Notes: a model not told the origin generated them from the letters alone. A stretch of DNA of 64,000 bases from G963667675 sp963667675 (GCA_963667675.1 OY763929.1:930001-994000), one strand, 5' to 3'; shown: positions 25,998-34,378, numbered from the stretch's first letter. Program-made: numbers and translations.

Positions 25998-27227
25998 TCA
26001 CAAGTCCAAGACCAGGGTGGACCAGCCGAAGTCTTTGGCGCCCAGGCCCTCGGCGGTGTAGGGATGGTAGTACTCCCTGAAGCCGGACCGGTCGATGCAT
26101 TCCAGGCTTTTGGCGACTATTGTGTCGGCCAATTCTTCGTAGCCGTGGCTTCGCAGGCCACGGGACAGGAACCAGTTAGTGTTTATCCAGCTTGGGCCAC
26201 GCCAGATGAATCCCCTGGGATTTCCAGGCAGGAATCTGGGATGTGACGCAGGCACCGACGGGATGGGATAGGGCGTCCAGAAGTGCTCCGGCGCGGTGAG
26301 CCACCCGCCCACCAGCCGCTCCACTATAGGCTGGGGCAGGTCTTCCAGCGCCAGGGGCATCAACGAGCTTATCGTGACCTCTTTGACCGGGACCTCGGCT
26401 ACGCCGGACAGGTCATAGAAGGCCCCGGCTTCCTCGTCCCAACACTTGGAAAGCAGGGCGTCCCGGGTCTTGTCCGCCTCTCGCTGGAACTCGGCGGCCT
26501 CGGGCGCATCCCCCAGCAGCCGGGCCAGGGAGCGTAGCCCCATGATGTAGATTGAGTTCACCAGCACGTCTTCGACGTGGAAAATGTCGGCGGCCAGGAT
26601 GCGCCGGTCGTCGCCCCGCAAAGGCTCGTAGGCCGCGTAGACCTTTTTCAGGGCGGCGATGAACCCACGGTTGCTCAACTCCTCCAGCCTCAAGATGCCG
26701 TCGTACTTGGGGGAGCAGTCGGTACCCGCCTCTTCAGGCTGGATGACGGCGATCAGCCCGTCGTCGTCCGGGTCCCTTACCCGCCGGAGCCACCGGTAGA
26801 AGGCGGTCAGCACCGGCAGGGCGTCGCGGCGAAAGTCCTCGTCGCCGGTGGCCTGGTAGATACGCTCCACGGTGTAGGCGATGATGGGCGGCTGCATGGT
26901 GGAGCTGTAGTGCTCCGAGGTGCGGCCCACGATGTTGCGGCTGAGGAAATCGGGCTGCTTCTCCATCTCCCAGAAGATGATGTGAGGAATGAACCCGTCG
27001 GGCAGGGATCCGCTCATGAGGGTCCGCATCTCGGCCTTGGCCTGCTCCTGGTCCAGGTGAATCAGGGCGATGGCGTGGAAGCAGGAGTCCCAGAACCACT
27101 GGAAGGGGTAGCCCACCAGCGAGGGGCAGACAAAGCTGTACTCTTTGCCGTTCCAATCGGCGACGCCGCGCCTTAGGTTGCCCAGGAGGATTTGCCTGGC
27201 CTTTGCTTCTAGTTCTTGGCGGTCCAT
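25998..27227 (-). CDS. Glycoside hydrolase with (alpha/alpha)6 barrel, GH63/GH37-like
   Basis: 409 residues from an ATG at 27227; the frame continues to 27431 without family similarity. YPFQWFWDSCFHAIAL carries the typical catalytic-acid region (WDSCF). SSTMQPPIIAYTVERIY, NPRGFIWRGPSWINTNWFL and the C-terminal GFREYYHPYTAEGLGAKDFGWS match glucosidase I/trehalase/mannosylglycerate-hydrolase-like enzymes. The substrate is probably an alpha-linked oligosaccharide or compatible solute. No signal peptide, so cytoplasmic. It is transcribed away from the defense island. Confidence 0.82.
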   Translation of the reverse strand: MDRQELEAKARQILLGNLRRGVADWNGKEYSFVCPSLVGYPFQWFWDSCFHAIALIHLDQEQAKAEMRTLMSGSLPDGFIPHIIFWEMEKQPDFLSRNIVGRTSEHYSSTMQPPIIAYTVERIYQATGDEDFRRDALPVLTAFYRWLRRVRDPDDDGLIAVIQPEEAGTDCSPKYDGILRLEELSNRGFIAALKKVYAAYEPLRGDDRRILAADIFHVEDVLVNSIYIMGLRSLARLLGDAPEAAEFQREADKTRDALLSKCWDEEAGAFYDLSGVAEVPVKEVTISSLMPLALEDLPQPIVERLVGGWLTAPEHFWTPYPIPSVPASHPRFLPGNPRGFIWRGPSWINTNWFLSRGLRSHGYEELADTIVAKSLECIDRSGFREYYHPYTAEGLGAKDFGWSTLVLDL

Positions 27228-27488
27228 TGCCCTAGCCGGCCCAAGGCCGGTCCGTGTTGGAAGGCAACCATACGGGTGGAGAGCCTGGAGCACCCTAATG
27301 GACCGGGGCCGAAATTTTTTGGGTGCGTCCCACTGAGTCCCATTTCGTTCCATTTTGACTGGCCAGCGGGCCGGGAGCGACACACGAGGTCCGCGGGTCG
27401 GGGAAATCCCAACGCTGTCAGCACTTTGCATGGAAGCATGTGATTCGAGTTTAATTAGTGGCTTTCGGGGCTGTCAAGCGAGTTGTGA

Positions 27489-27529
27489 CAGTGGCCGTTT
27501 AGACGGCGCATGGTCATATCCGGCCACTG
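27489..27529. repeat. 9-bp inverted repeat upstream of higBA
   Basis: CAGTGGCCG (27489-27497) and CGGCCACTG (27521-27529) are perfectly complementary, 23 bp apart, ending 1 bp before the higB -35 box. It could be a second operator site or a terminator stem. No T-run follows. Confidence 0.45.
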
Positions 27530-27530
27530 C

Positions 27531-27559
27531 TTGCAGTAGCACGACAGCCGTGCTATCAT
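27531..27559 (+). promoter_or_regulatory. higBA promoter with palindromic operator
   Basis: TTGCAG (27531-27536), 17-bp spacer, TATCAT (27554-27559). A perfect palindrome TAGCACG-acagc-CGTGCTA (27537-27555) fills the spacer and touches the -10 box, exactly where an autoregulating HigA antitoxin would bind. Transcription would start about at the GTG of higB (27566). Confidence 0.65.
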
Positions 27560-27565
27560 GCTACA

Positions 27566-27859
27566 GTGATCGTCTCTTTCAAGAATGGCGGCACGGAGGA
27601 CGTTTTCAACGGACGCATCACCCCATCGGGCCGGCGGACGTGTCCTCAGCCGATATGGGGCGCAGCACAAAGGAAGTTAGACCAACTCGATTCAGCTATC
27701 GTTCTGGACGATCTTCGAGTACCGCCGGGCAACCGGCTCGAGAGGCTGGTCGGCAACCGAGGCGGACAGCACAGCATTCGCATCAACGACCGATACCGTA
27801 TCTGCTTCGTATGGACGGACGCAGGTCCAGATGAAGTCGAGATAACAGACTATCATTGA
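27566..27859 (+). CDS. higB: HigB-type toxin (RelE superfamily mRNA interferase)
   Basis: 97 residues. MIVSFKNGGTEDVFNG, LDDLRVPPGNRLERLVGNR, HSIRINDRYRICFVW and the ending VEITDYH match HigB-1. Toxins of this family cut mRNA on the ribosome. GTG start at 27566, no SD, and the predicted transcript starts at the same point. It lies 14 bp before the higA ATG and overlaps its upstream region. Confidence 0.88.
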   Translation: MIVSFKNGGTEDVFNGRITPSGRRTCPQPIWGAAQRKLDQLDSAIVLDDLRVPPGNRLERLVGNRGGQHSIRINDRYRICFVWTDAGPDEVEITDYH

Positions 27860-27873
27860 ACAGGAGGCCCAGT

Positions 27874-28182
27874 ATGGTCCGCGTGCCAACAGACCGAGAA
27901 CCGACGCATCCTGGGGAGATGCTGCTAAGGGAATTCCTCGCGCCCATGGGTCTGACGCAGCAGGAGTTGGCCGACGCAATCCAGGTCCCGTACCAACGGG
28001 TCAACGAGATTGTGCGAGGTCGTCGCGGGGTCACGCCGAGCACGGCGCTGCGGCTCGCCAAGTTCTTCGGAGTTTCTCCGGGCTTCTGGGTGAACCTGCA
28101 ACTGCGCTGGGACCTGTACCAGGCCCAGAGAAGGGAGGCGGAACAGCTCGAGGCGATACGGCCGTATGGGCGATTCGGCTAA
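27874..28182 (+). CDS. higA: HigA-type antitoxin (XRE helix-turn-helix)
   Basis: 102 residues from an ATG at 27874 with AGGAGG 6 nt upstream. HPGEMLLREFLAPMGLTQ, the HTH ELADAIQVPYQRVNEIVRGR, RRGVTPSTALRLAKFFG and SPGFWVNLQLRWDL are classic HigA. It neutralises HigB and represses the operon. The palindrome at 27537-27555 is the likely operator. Its stop overlaps by 3 bp that of the convergent 69-aa gene. Confidence 0.92.
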   Translation: MVRVPTDREPTHPGEMLLREFLAPMGLTQQELADAIQVPYQRVNEIVRGRRGVTPSTALRLAKFFGVSPGFWVNLQLRWDLYQAQRREAEQLEAIRPYGRFG

Positions 28183-28388
28183 TTGACAGCAGCTTTCGAG
28201 TTTTGTTCCAGCAATCTGTGGATTAGTCGCGCTACTCCCTTCGCGTGCGTTGATATATCGCTCTCGATTAGCAAGAGATCGTCGGCGATTTCACCTAATT
28301 TTTCTTCTGAAGTAGTCGCCCCGAAGGCAGCCAATGCGTCCGCGTACTCTTTCAGTATGGTATAAGGGGTTTTCTCTGCGCTGGTCAT
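28179..28388 (-). CDS. Small protein at the end of the first modification module
   Basis: 69 residues, helical and mildly acidic (KEYADALAAFG; EIADDLLLIESDISTH). The ATG overlaps the vsr stop (ATGA), with AAAGGAG 8 nt upstream. I do not recognise a family. Its coupling to vsr suggests it belongs to the methyltransferase-restriction-Vsr operon. Confidence 0.6.
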   Translation of the reverse strand: MTSAEKTPYTILKEYADALAAFGATTSEEKLGEIADDLLLIESDISTHAKGVARLIHRLLEQNSKAAVN

Positions 28389-28831
28389 ATCACGTGCTCC
28401 TTTGGTTGAGTTTTCGTGGAAAGGCTTTCTTTCATGCCGGTGAGTCTTGCTATCAGTGCGCTTGTGGCAGATGATCTTTCACACTCCCAAATAATCACTC
28501 GCTCCCATCCTATAACCTCCAGTTTTTGGGCGTTCTCCAAGTCGCGCCGGACGTTGCGGCCTATTTTGGATTCCCAATAGTCCACGTTGGTGACAGGCAT
28601 TCGCGACCGTTTGCAACCGTGCCAATGCCAAAAGCAGCCGTGGACGAAAACGGCCATGCGATAGCGGGGGAAGACAATATCAGGGTTGCCTGGGATATCT
28701 TTGCGGTGCAGACGAAACCGGAATCCGGCGGCGTGCACTGCACGCCGGACGCGCAGTTCGCACGAGGTATCCTTGCTCTTGACCGCCGCCATCGTCCGGC
28801 TGCGGACTTCGGGCGATACTGTGTCAGGAAT
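28385..28831 (-). CDS. vsr: Very short patch repair endonuclease (Vsr), first copy
   Basis: Vsr nicks DNA 5' of T:G mismatches made by deamination of 5-methylcytosine. HRKDIPGNPDIVFPRYR holds the catalytic Asp and VFVHGCFWHWHGC the zinc/metal region; YWESKIGRNVRRD and VIIWECE are also typical. The first ATG (28792) cuts off the conserved opening: the frame reads DTVSPEVRSRT before MAAVKSKDT, as Vsr proteins do. The only start with an AGGAG at correct spacing (6 nt) is an ATT at 28831, just after the restriction-gene stop (28844). It is used here; ATG 28792 is the fallback. Confidence 0.88.
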   Translation of the reverse strand: MPDTVSPEVRSRTMAAVKSKDTSCELRVRRAVHAAGFRFRLHRKDIPGNPDIVFPRYRMAVFVHGCFWHWHGCKRSRMPVTNVDYWESKIGRNVRRDLENAQKLEVIGWERVIIWECERSSATSALIARLTGMKESLSTKTQPKEHVI

Positions 28832-28843
28832 AATACACTCCTG

Positions 28844-29575
28844 TTACAAGAAGGTTACCCAATCGTCGGAATATCCAAGGTTAGCAAGAACTTGCTGGGT
28901 GTCAAGTTCACTCGGCTTCTTTACCTGAAAAGAGCGGGCTGAAGTACTTACTGGCCGAAGGATGGTCAGTTGGGCCCCGTGCGGCTGCCATGTGAACGTG
29001 TGCTGGTTCCCCTGAACACTGTGGCCCTCCAGATTATTGCGGGCGTTGAGTTTCCAGACATAATCAGCCGGATCAAATTGGCTCGTCGCCTGTTCGAAAA
29101 CCTTGAACCGGAATTTCTTCATATCTCGTATTAGTGTTACTGTCCGCAACTGCGCATACTGCTGGGTCGCCTCTTCCACTCTGGCATTCCAGATTTGCAG
29201 AACTTGCCTGCCTGTTTCCTGGATGTCGGCAAACGGGTCATCGTTTCCGAATGAGAAGACAGGGGCTGCACGCGCCGAAATCAGGCGCACTTGCTTGGCT
29301 GTGACTGGGTTTGAGGATTGGACAGTCTTGGCTGACCATGCGGTACTGCCCAATGCGATGTCAACGATTCCCAGGGGGCTTTTGAGATGCTCGGCGTTTA
29401 GAGCAGCAGCGAATATGTCCCCCCAATCATCGCCGGATATATCCTTCCTGCCTACCGCGCTCAAGTAGACGATACTGCTGGCGATTGACAGAATAATAGG
29501 GTTGGGAATTTGACCCAGCGGATAGGGTGTGGCGCTGGTCCAACCGCCGCGCAATCGAGGCTTTTGATATGCCAT
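28844..29575 (-). CDS. Putative type II restriction endonuclease partnered with the upstream C5-methyltransferase
   Basis: 243 residues without a domain I can name. It is placed between a C5-methyltransferase and vsr, the usual site of the cognate restriction enzyme. A possible active-site strand reads GIVDIALGSTAWSAKTVQ (D with AK nearby, about residues 71-85). EGHSVQGNQHTFTWQPHGAQ is conserved-looking. The start overlaps the methyltransferase by 149 bp in another frame, which is unusually long. Lower GC than flanking genes. The call comes from context. Confidence 0.55.
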   Translation of the reverse strand: MAYQKPRLRGGWTSATPYPLGQIPNPIILSIASSIVYLSAVGRKDISGDDWGDIFAAALNAEHLKSPLGIVDIALGSTAWSAKTVQSSNPVTAKQVRLISARAAPVFSFGNDDPFADIQETGRQVLQIWNARVEEATQQYAQLRTVTLIRDMKKFRFKVFEQATSQFDPADYVWKLNARNNLEGHSVQGNQHTFTWQPHGAQLTILRPVSTSARSFQVKKPSELDTQQVLANLGYSDDWVTFL

Positions 29576-30482
29576 GTGCTACATTCTCCAAGACTGCCCG
29601 CGCTACCGGAACTGGTACGGCATTACCCGTCTGTTTACGGACCTGTTGGTATGTACCTGGCAACTCGAACGATTCAGGGAATCCCTGAAGTCTGAGCATT
29701 TCCCTAGGAGTCAATCGCCTTTCACCGTTCACAAGCAGATAGTTGTATGACGCCCCTGCGCGCAGTGCGCATGAGAACGGATGACTGGACACATTGCCGC
29801 CCTTGTTTTCGTGCCAAATCGAGAGGGCATACTGACTTTGATGTTTCTCCCGCCGCTTGTTGCGTATTGCCTCGCTGGCCCAATAGGAGCCCGGAACATC
29901 TCGTTCCAGGACACTTTCTAAAGCTGCTGATTCCCTTGCCGGTTCAGGCCATGTGAAGGGGATTGAGCGGTCTAGGAATCCGACAATAAACGTGCGCTCT
30001 CGTTTCTGAGGCAGCCCAAAGTCAAGTGCGTTCAGCAATTTCCAGTCGGTTCGATATCCGAGGCCCGACAACACGTCTACGATCTTGGACAGGGTACGGC
30101 CACGATTGTGCGTGGAGAGTTGTCGTACGTTTTCCAGCACAAACGCTTCAGGCCGCTTTGCCGCGATGACCTCTGCTAAGTTGAAGAACAGGGTTCCACG
30201 CGCATCTTCAAACCCCTTCATTGCCCCGATGATGCTGAACGGCTGGCAGGGGAACCCGGCCAACAAAATGTTGTGGTCTGGTATGGAATCAGGGGGAATC
30301 TCGGTTATATCGCCAGCCGGCTCAATGCCGAAATTTGCTCCATATGCTCTTCGGGCTTCGTAGTCAATATCGCAAGCGAAAACGCACTCTAATCCCAGTT
30401 GAGCACCAGCCTCGTGGAAACCGCCGATTCCACAGAACATATCCGTGAAAGTTAACGGAGGGCAGGCGACGCCATTCACCAC
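29427..30482 (-). CDS. DNA (cytosine-5) methyltransferase, first copy
   Basis: 351 residues from a GTG with AAGGGGA upstream. Motif I FTDMFCGIGGF (about 12-22), catalytic PCQ in GFPCQPFS (Cys 79), ENV (117-119), QKRER, and the C-terminal TPREMLRLQGFP and TGNAVPVPVARAV are complete, so it should be active. About 50 residues at the C-terminus are coded inside the start of the restriction gene. With Vsr downstream it forms a modification-repair unit. It is divergent from the GHKL gene. Confidence 0.93.
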   Translation of the reverse strand: MVNGVACPPLTFTDMFCGIGGFHEAGAQLGLECVFACDIDYEARRAYGANFGIEPAGDITEIPPDSIPDHNILLAGFPCQPFSIIGAMKGFEDARGTLFFNLAEVIAAKRPEAFVLENVRQLSTHNRGRTLSKIVDVLSGLGYRTDWKLLNALDFGLPQKRERTFIVGFLDRSIPFTWPEPARESAALESVLERDVPGSYWASEAIRNKRREKHQSQYALSIWHENKGGNVSSHPFSCALRAGASYNYLLVNGERRLTPREMLRLQGFPESFELPGTYQQVRKQTGNAVPVPVARAVLENVAHGISKASIARRLDQRHTLSAGSNSQPYYSVNRQQYRLLERGRQEGYIRR

Positions 30483-30664
30483 TTCTATCCCCTTCCCTAG
30501 GCGGGAGTGCGCCTCTAATTTATACCATTTTTTCGCGTCCCGTGGTACAACTTGCTGACACTGCCTGTCAAACGCATAGTGCGATTCCAGTTTAAACGAA
30601 TTATACTGTAGCTCACCCCCGAAACCCGGCTTGTCTAGAAGGTGCGCATCTCGCAGGAGTACCT
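30483..30664. promoter_or_regulatory. Divergent control region between the two modification modules
   Basis: 182 bp, AT-rich relative to surroundings. A TATAAA-like box for the minus strand lies near 30520. TATACT at 30602-30607 serves the plus strand, without a good -35. A TGACA-ctgcc-TGTCA inverted repeat (30556-30570) could be an operator. The region decides expression of both modules. Confidence 0.4.
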
Positions 30665-32602
30665 ATGGCCCAAGAACCCCTCAAACTAAAGTTCGTTGGC
30701 GCACTAGTAGAGCAGCTAGGAGCCCAGTTATACCCAAGCGCCACGGCCACGGTAGCAGAACTTATTTCGAACGCGTGGGACGCCGATGCCCACAACGTTT
30801 GGGTAACAATCCCATTTGGTGACTCGTGGGCGGTCCACGACGAGATAATAGTCCTTGATGACGGGCATGGAATGACGCGCGAAGACGCACAGGCTCGCTA
30901 CTTATTGGTTGGAAGGAAGCGACGGCTTCAGGACGGTGGCTATACTCCCGGTGGTCGCCCGGTTCACGGCCGGAAAGGTATAGGGAAACTTGCGGCATTT
31001 GGCACTGCTGAGGTTCTTGATTGTTTCACCGTGAAAGACGGAGAAATTGTTTCTTTCCGGCTTGATTATGAAAGCATCCGTAAGTCTGACCCTGGCACCG
31101 ACTCTGAAGTCGAAGAAAACGTTGACTTGGAACCGCTTATTGACCCGGCTAGGGTCGTCTTGCCAACCGGAACCAGGATTCGCCTGACGAATCTTCGGCT
31201 AAAGCGGGCTATATCCGAAGAACGCTTCATCACCTCAATGTCTCGACGGTTCGCAATCGACCAAACCGAGATGCGAGTTTTTATAAACGGCACCCAGCTT
31301 AAGCGGTTTGATATGGAATTGCAGTTCCGATTCCCGCGTGATAAGGCACCAACGGGATACGACATAGCCGTAGAGCCGGACGGCTGGGGCCGGGAGACAC
31401 TACCGAATGGACAGGAGGTGCGTTGGTGGATAGGCTTTACGGAGAGACCGCTTGAGGCCGAATTTCTCCGGGGGATTTCTATTTTAGCACGGGGCAAGCT
31501 GTTGCAGAGACCATTCATGTTTGAGCGGTCCCGAGGTGCGGAAGGCCAACTGGGGCAAGAGTACATCGTTGGTGAAGTGAGTGCTGACTGGTTGGACACA
31601 GGTGTGGATATCGAGGACGATATAATCCAGACCAATCGCGACCAGCTTCAACTTGAAGACGATCGAGTACAAGAACTGCTGGAGTGGGGTCGGAGAAGAC
31701 TTGACTGGGCACTTTCTCAACGACTCCAAGAACGTCAAGCTCTGGCTGGGGAGTCAATAAATGAACCTGACATTGTAGACTTGCTCCAAGACTTCACAGA
31801 GACTGAACAGCGGCATCTTGGTGACATTGCCAAGATGGTTTCAAAAATAGGAGACCCCGACCCTACAAAGGTCCACGACTTCATGGTTGAAGTGGTCAAC
31901 GGATTTAAGGACAGAGCGGTGCGAGAACTCATGGAGAGGGTCCGGGTCGAAGACGAGGGGTTCCAGAGTAACTTCTGGGAACTCGTGCGGGAATTTTCGC
32001 TAATCGACGCTAGGAGGAACTATAGCATTATACAGGCCAGACTAGAGACAATTGAGCGCCTTGATGCTGCGATCAAAGCTGGTGCTACTGAGGTGCCGGA
32101 GATACACCAGGTCATAAAAGATTTCCCCTGGCTGCTTGACCCTAGATGGAGTCTCCTAGGGGATGAAGTAAGGTTGGAGACAATAGCTGAGCGATACGAG
32201 CAACTTGTTGACCGCGAGACGAAAGACATTCTGGATTTCTTGTTTATATTACAGCCTAAGGAACCGGCCCCTGCGGATCAACTGCTCGTCGTAGAAATCA
32301 AACGTGGAATTAAGTCCAACGGTGCGGTCCACCGGGTCAGTGAACCTGAAATCGATAAATTCTTTTCGTACGTGCTGGGGGTCAGGGAACACTATGCCTC
32401 TGGCAACACTGCAATTCCATCTGTTAATGGCCTAATGATTGCAAATGAATACTCCAGCCGGGCAGATAGAAAAAGAAGAAGCTTGCAACAGAATCAAGAC
32501 GTTAGGCTTGACTTCCAGACATGGGACAGCGTGATAACTAATACCCGGCGGCTTCACACAGGTTGGTTAGAAGTAACTCGTAACACATCCAATCCTTCCT
32601 AA
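30665..32602 (+). CDS. MORC/MutL-like GHKL ATPase fused to a PD-(D/E)xK-like nuclease domain
   Basis: 645 residues. N-terminal GHKL ATPase: N-box VAELISNAWDADA (30-42), G1 DDGHGM (65-70), G2 GRKGIGKLAAFG (102-113). A transducer-like domain follows (about 170-350), then a helical part, and a C-terminal domain with LLVVEIKRG (ExK at 544-546) as in restriction-like nucleases. This matches the MutL/MORC ATPases found in restriction-modification operons. It probably couples ATP-driven DNA clamping to cleavage. CAGGAG lies 7 nt before the ATG. Codon use and GC are lower than in neighbours, a sign of transfer. Confidence 0.85.
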   Translation: MAQEPLKLKFVGALVEQLGAQLYPSATATVAELISNAWDADAHNVWVTIPFGDSWAVHDEIIVLDDGHGMTREDAQARYLLVGRKRRLQDGGYTPGGRPVHGRKGIGKLAAFGTAEVLDCFTVKDGEIVSFRLDYESIRKSDPGTDSEVEENVDLEPLIDPARVVLPTGTRIRLTNLRLKRAISEERFITSMSRRFAIDQTEMRVFINGTQLKRFDMELQFRFPRDKAPTGYDIAVEPDGWGRETLPNGQEVRWWIGFTERPLEAEFLRGISILARGKLLQRPFMFERSRGAEGQLGQEYIVGEVSADWLDTGVDIEDDIIQTNRDQLQLEDDRVQELLEWGRRRLDWALSQRLQERQALAGESINEPDIVDLLQDFTETEQRHLGDIAKMVSKIGDPDPTKVHDFMVEVVNGFKDRAVRELMERVRVEDEGFQSNFWELVREFSLIDARRNYSIIQARLETIERLDAAIKAGATEVPEIHQVIKDFPWLLDPRWSLLGDEVRLETIAERYEQLVDRETKDILDFLFILQPKEPAPADQLLVVEIKRGIKSNGAVHRVSEPEIDKFFSYVLGVREHYASGNTAIPSVNGLMIANEYSSRADRKRRSLQQNQDVRLDFQTWDSVITNTRRLHTGWLEVTRNTSNPS

Positions 32603-32623
32603 AGGGAGCGCACATACATCGCC

Positions 32624-33067
32624 ATGGACGTTATGACTCCGAATCAACGATACAAGGCGATGGCCCACAATCGGGACAGGACTAGGCCAGAACTCGCTTT
32701 GGCTTCGTCCTTGTGGAAGGAGGGATTTCGCTACCTTACCAGTCAAGGCTACAAGAGCAGGTATGGCAAATCACTCCTCGGACATCCCGACATTGTATTT
32801 CCGAAGAAACGTATAGCTATCTTTGTGGACGGATGCTTCTGGCATGGTTGCCATGAGTGTCGCAAACACATAGGTCTGAGCAGCAAGCCTTGGGTGGATA
32901 AAATAGAAGCCACCAAACAGCGTGACCTACGAACTAATACTGAGCTAATAGCTCTGGGGTGGAAGGTTCTGCGCATTGCAGAACACGACGTTCGCACCAA
33001 AGGCGCGCTGGAGCAAACCATTCATTGGCTTATTCCGCTAATAGAGGCGGAACCTCTGGGGGTCTAG
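32624..33067 (+). CDS. vsr: Vsr endonuclease, second copy
   Basis: 147 residues. PNQRYKAMAHNRDRTRPELA, the catalytic GHPDIVFPKKR and the metal region FVDGCFWHGCHECRKH are clear, with ELIALGWKVLRIAEHDV at the end. It differs considerably from the first copy, so this is not a recent duplication. The start at 32624 or at ATG 32633 is open; GGGAG is 15 or more nt upstream. Its stop is immediately followed by the methyltransferase ATG. Confidence 0.88.
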   Translation: MDVMTPNQRYKAMAHNRDRTRPELALASSLWKEGFRYLTSQGYKSRYGKSLLGHPDIVFPKKRIAIFVDGCFWHGCHECRKHIGLSSKPWVDKIEATKQRDLRTNTELIALGWKVLRIAEHDVRTKGALEQTIHWLIPLIEAEPLGV

Positions 33068-34378
33068 ATGTCGGGTCAAGCCATCAAAGACTTCATCATG
33101 CAGGAACGTCCTGATTTTGCGGCGCACAGAACAGCCGTTTCTTTGTTTTCTGGGGGTGGGCTTAGTGATTTGGGTTACCGTATGGCCGGGTTTGAATTCC
33201 TCGTACAAGTTGAGGTTGACCAGAGGCGAGCCGCAATAGGGGAAGACAACTTCCCTAGTTCCAAGTGGATAGTTGGAGACGTGCGAGAACGCAGGGCCGC
33301 AATCTCAGAATCGTTCTGCGCTGCTAGTTCGCGACGGCTAGATCTTTTGACTGCTACGCCGCCGTGTCAAGGGATGAGCTCCTCAAATCCTGGTAGGGGC
33401 AAACGACGGACCCAACAGGCGAAAGCACAGGAGAAGAAGAACCGGCTACTACTAGAAGTGATTCCAATCGCCAGAACGCTACGCCCTAGAATCATTGTGG
33501 TAGAAAACGTTCGCCAGGTGTTGACGCTCGAAGCTGAGTATGAAGGCTCCTATGGGCTGGTGGTAGAGCATCTCCGCAAAGGGCTGCACGAATACGAAGT
33601 GTTTGCCGGGGTAGTGAATGCGGCAGATTACGGCATCCCTCAAGTCAGAAAGCGGGCGTTAGTGGTGGCCGTACACAAGGACGAGCCGTGGCTTGAGGCA
33701 TTGATCTCTAATAAACACTTACCTTGGCCACTGCCAACACACACGGAACAATCCACGGGCGAATTGCTGCCTTGGGTTACCGTAGAACAGTGGCTTAGGG
33801 AAATGGATTATGAACCTCTGGATGCCCGGTCCAAGAATGCATCCCATGGGGAGCACCCGTTACACTTCGTTCCCGCTTACGGCTTGGACCGCTACAGACA
33901 GGTCAGCGAAATACCGCCATACTCGGGCAGGAGTGCTTACGAGAACGATACCTGCCCAACCTGTGGGTACCGGCCGATTAAAGAAGGTCTGGCACTATGC
34001 CCCTATTGCGAAAGTGTCTTGCTCAATAGGCCTTACGTCCAAAGGGACGGTGTCCCGTGTCTGGTTAGGGGATTCCGCTCAAGTTACCGGAGAATAAATC
34101 CTCAAAGACCAGCTTACACCATCACAACGAATTCAAGCCACGTAGGCAGCGACTTCAAGATTCACCCCTGGGAAAACAGAGTGTTTAGCATTTTGGAATG
34201 CGCCGACCTACAGACCGTCCCCAGGTTCTATAATTGGACGCGAGCGCAACGTAACAAGACGCCCTATCTTATTCGCAACTTGGTTGGCGAAGCATTCCCC
34301 ACGTATTTTGCTTTCCTCCACGGACAGATGTTAAGTGAAATGCTGTCTGGAACCAAAATATCCTCCGTCACCTCCTAA
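33068..34378 (+). CDS. DNA (cytosine-5) methyltransferase with zinc ribbon in the target-recognition region, second copy
   Basis: 436 residues. Motif I AVSLFSGGGLSDLGY, catalytic PPCQGMSSSNPG, VVENV, QVRKR, and the late motifs NPQRPAYTITT and NLVGEAFPTYFAFLHG are present. A CxxC-x11-CxxC zinc ribbon (C296, C299, C311, C314) sits in the variable target-recognition domain, an unusual place. With the GHKL ATPase-nuclease and Vsr it forms the plus-strand module. The two methyltransferases of the island belong to different subgroups. Confidence 0.92.
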   Translation: MSGQAIKDFIMQERPDFAAHRTAVSLFSGGGLSDLGYRMAGFEFLVQVEVDQRRAAIGEDNFPSSKWIVGDVRERRAAISESFCAASSRRLDLLTATPPCQGMSSSNPGRGKRRTQQAKAQEKKNRLLLEVIPIARTLRPRIIVVENVRQVLTLEAEYEGSYGLVVEHLRKGLHEYEVFAGVVNAADYGIPQVRKRALVVAVHKDEPWLEALISNKHLPWPLPTHTEQSTGELLPWVTVEQWLREMDYEPLDARSKNASHGEHPLHFVPAYGLDRYRQVSEIPPYSGRSAYENDTCPTCGYRPIKEGLALCPYCESVLLNRPYVQRDGVPCLVRGFRSSYRRINPQRPAYTITTNSSHVGSDFKIHPWENRVFSILECADLQTVPRFYNWTRAQRNKTPYLIRNLVGEAFPTYFAFLHGQMLSEMLSGTKISSVTS

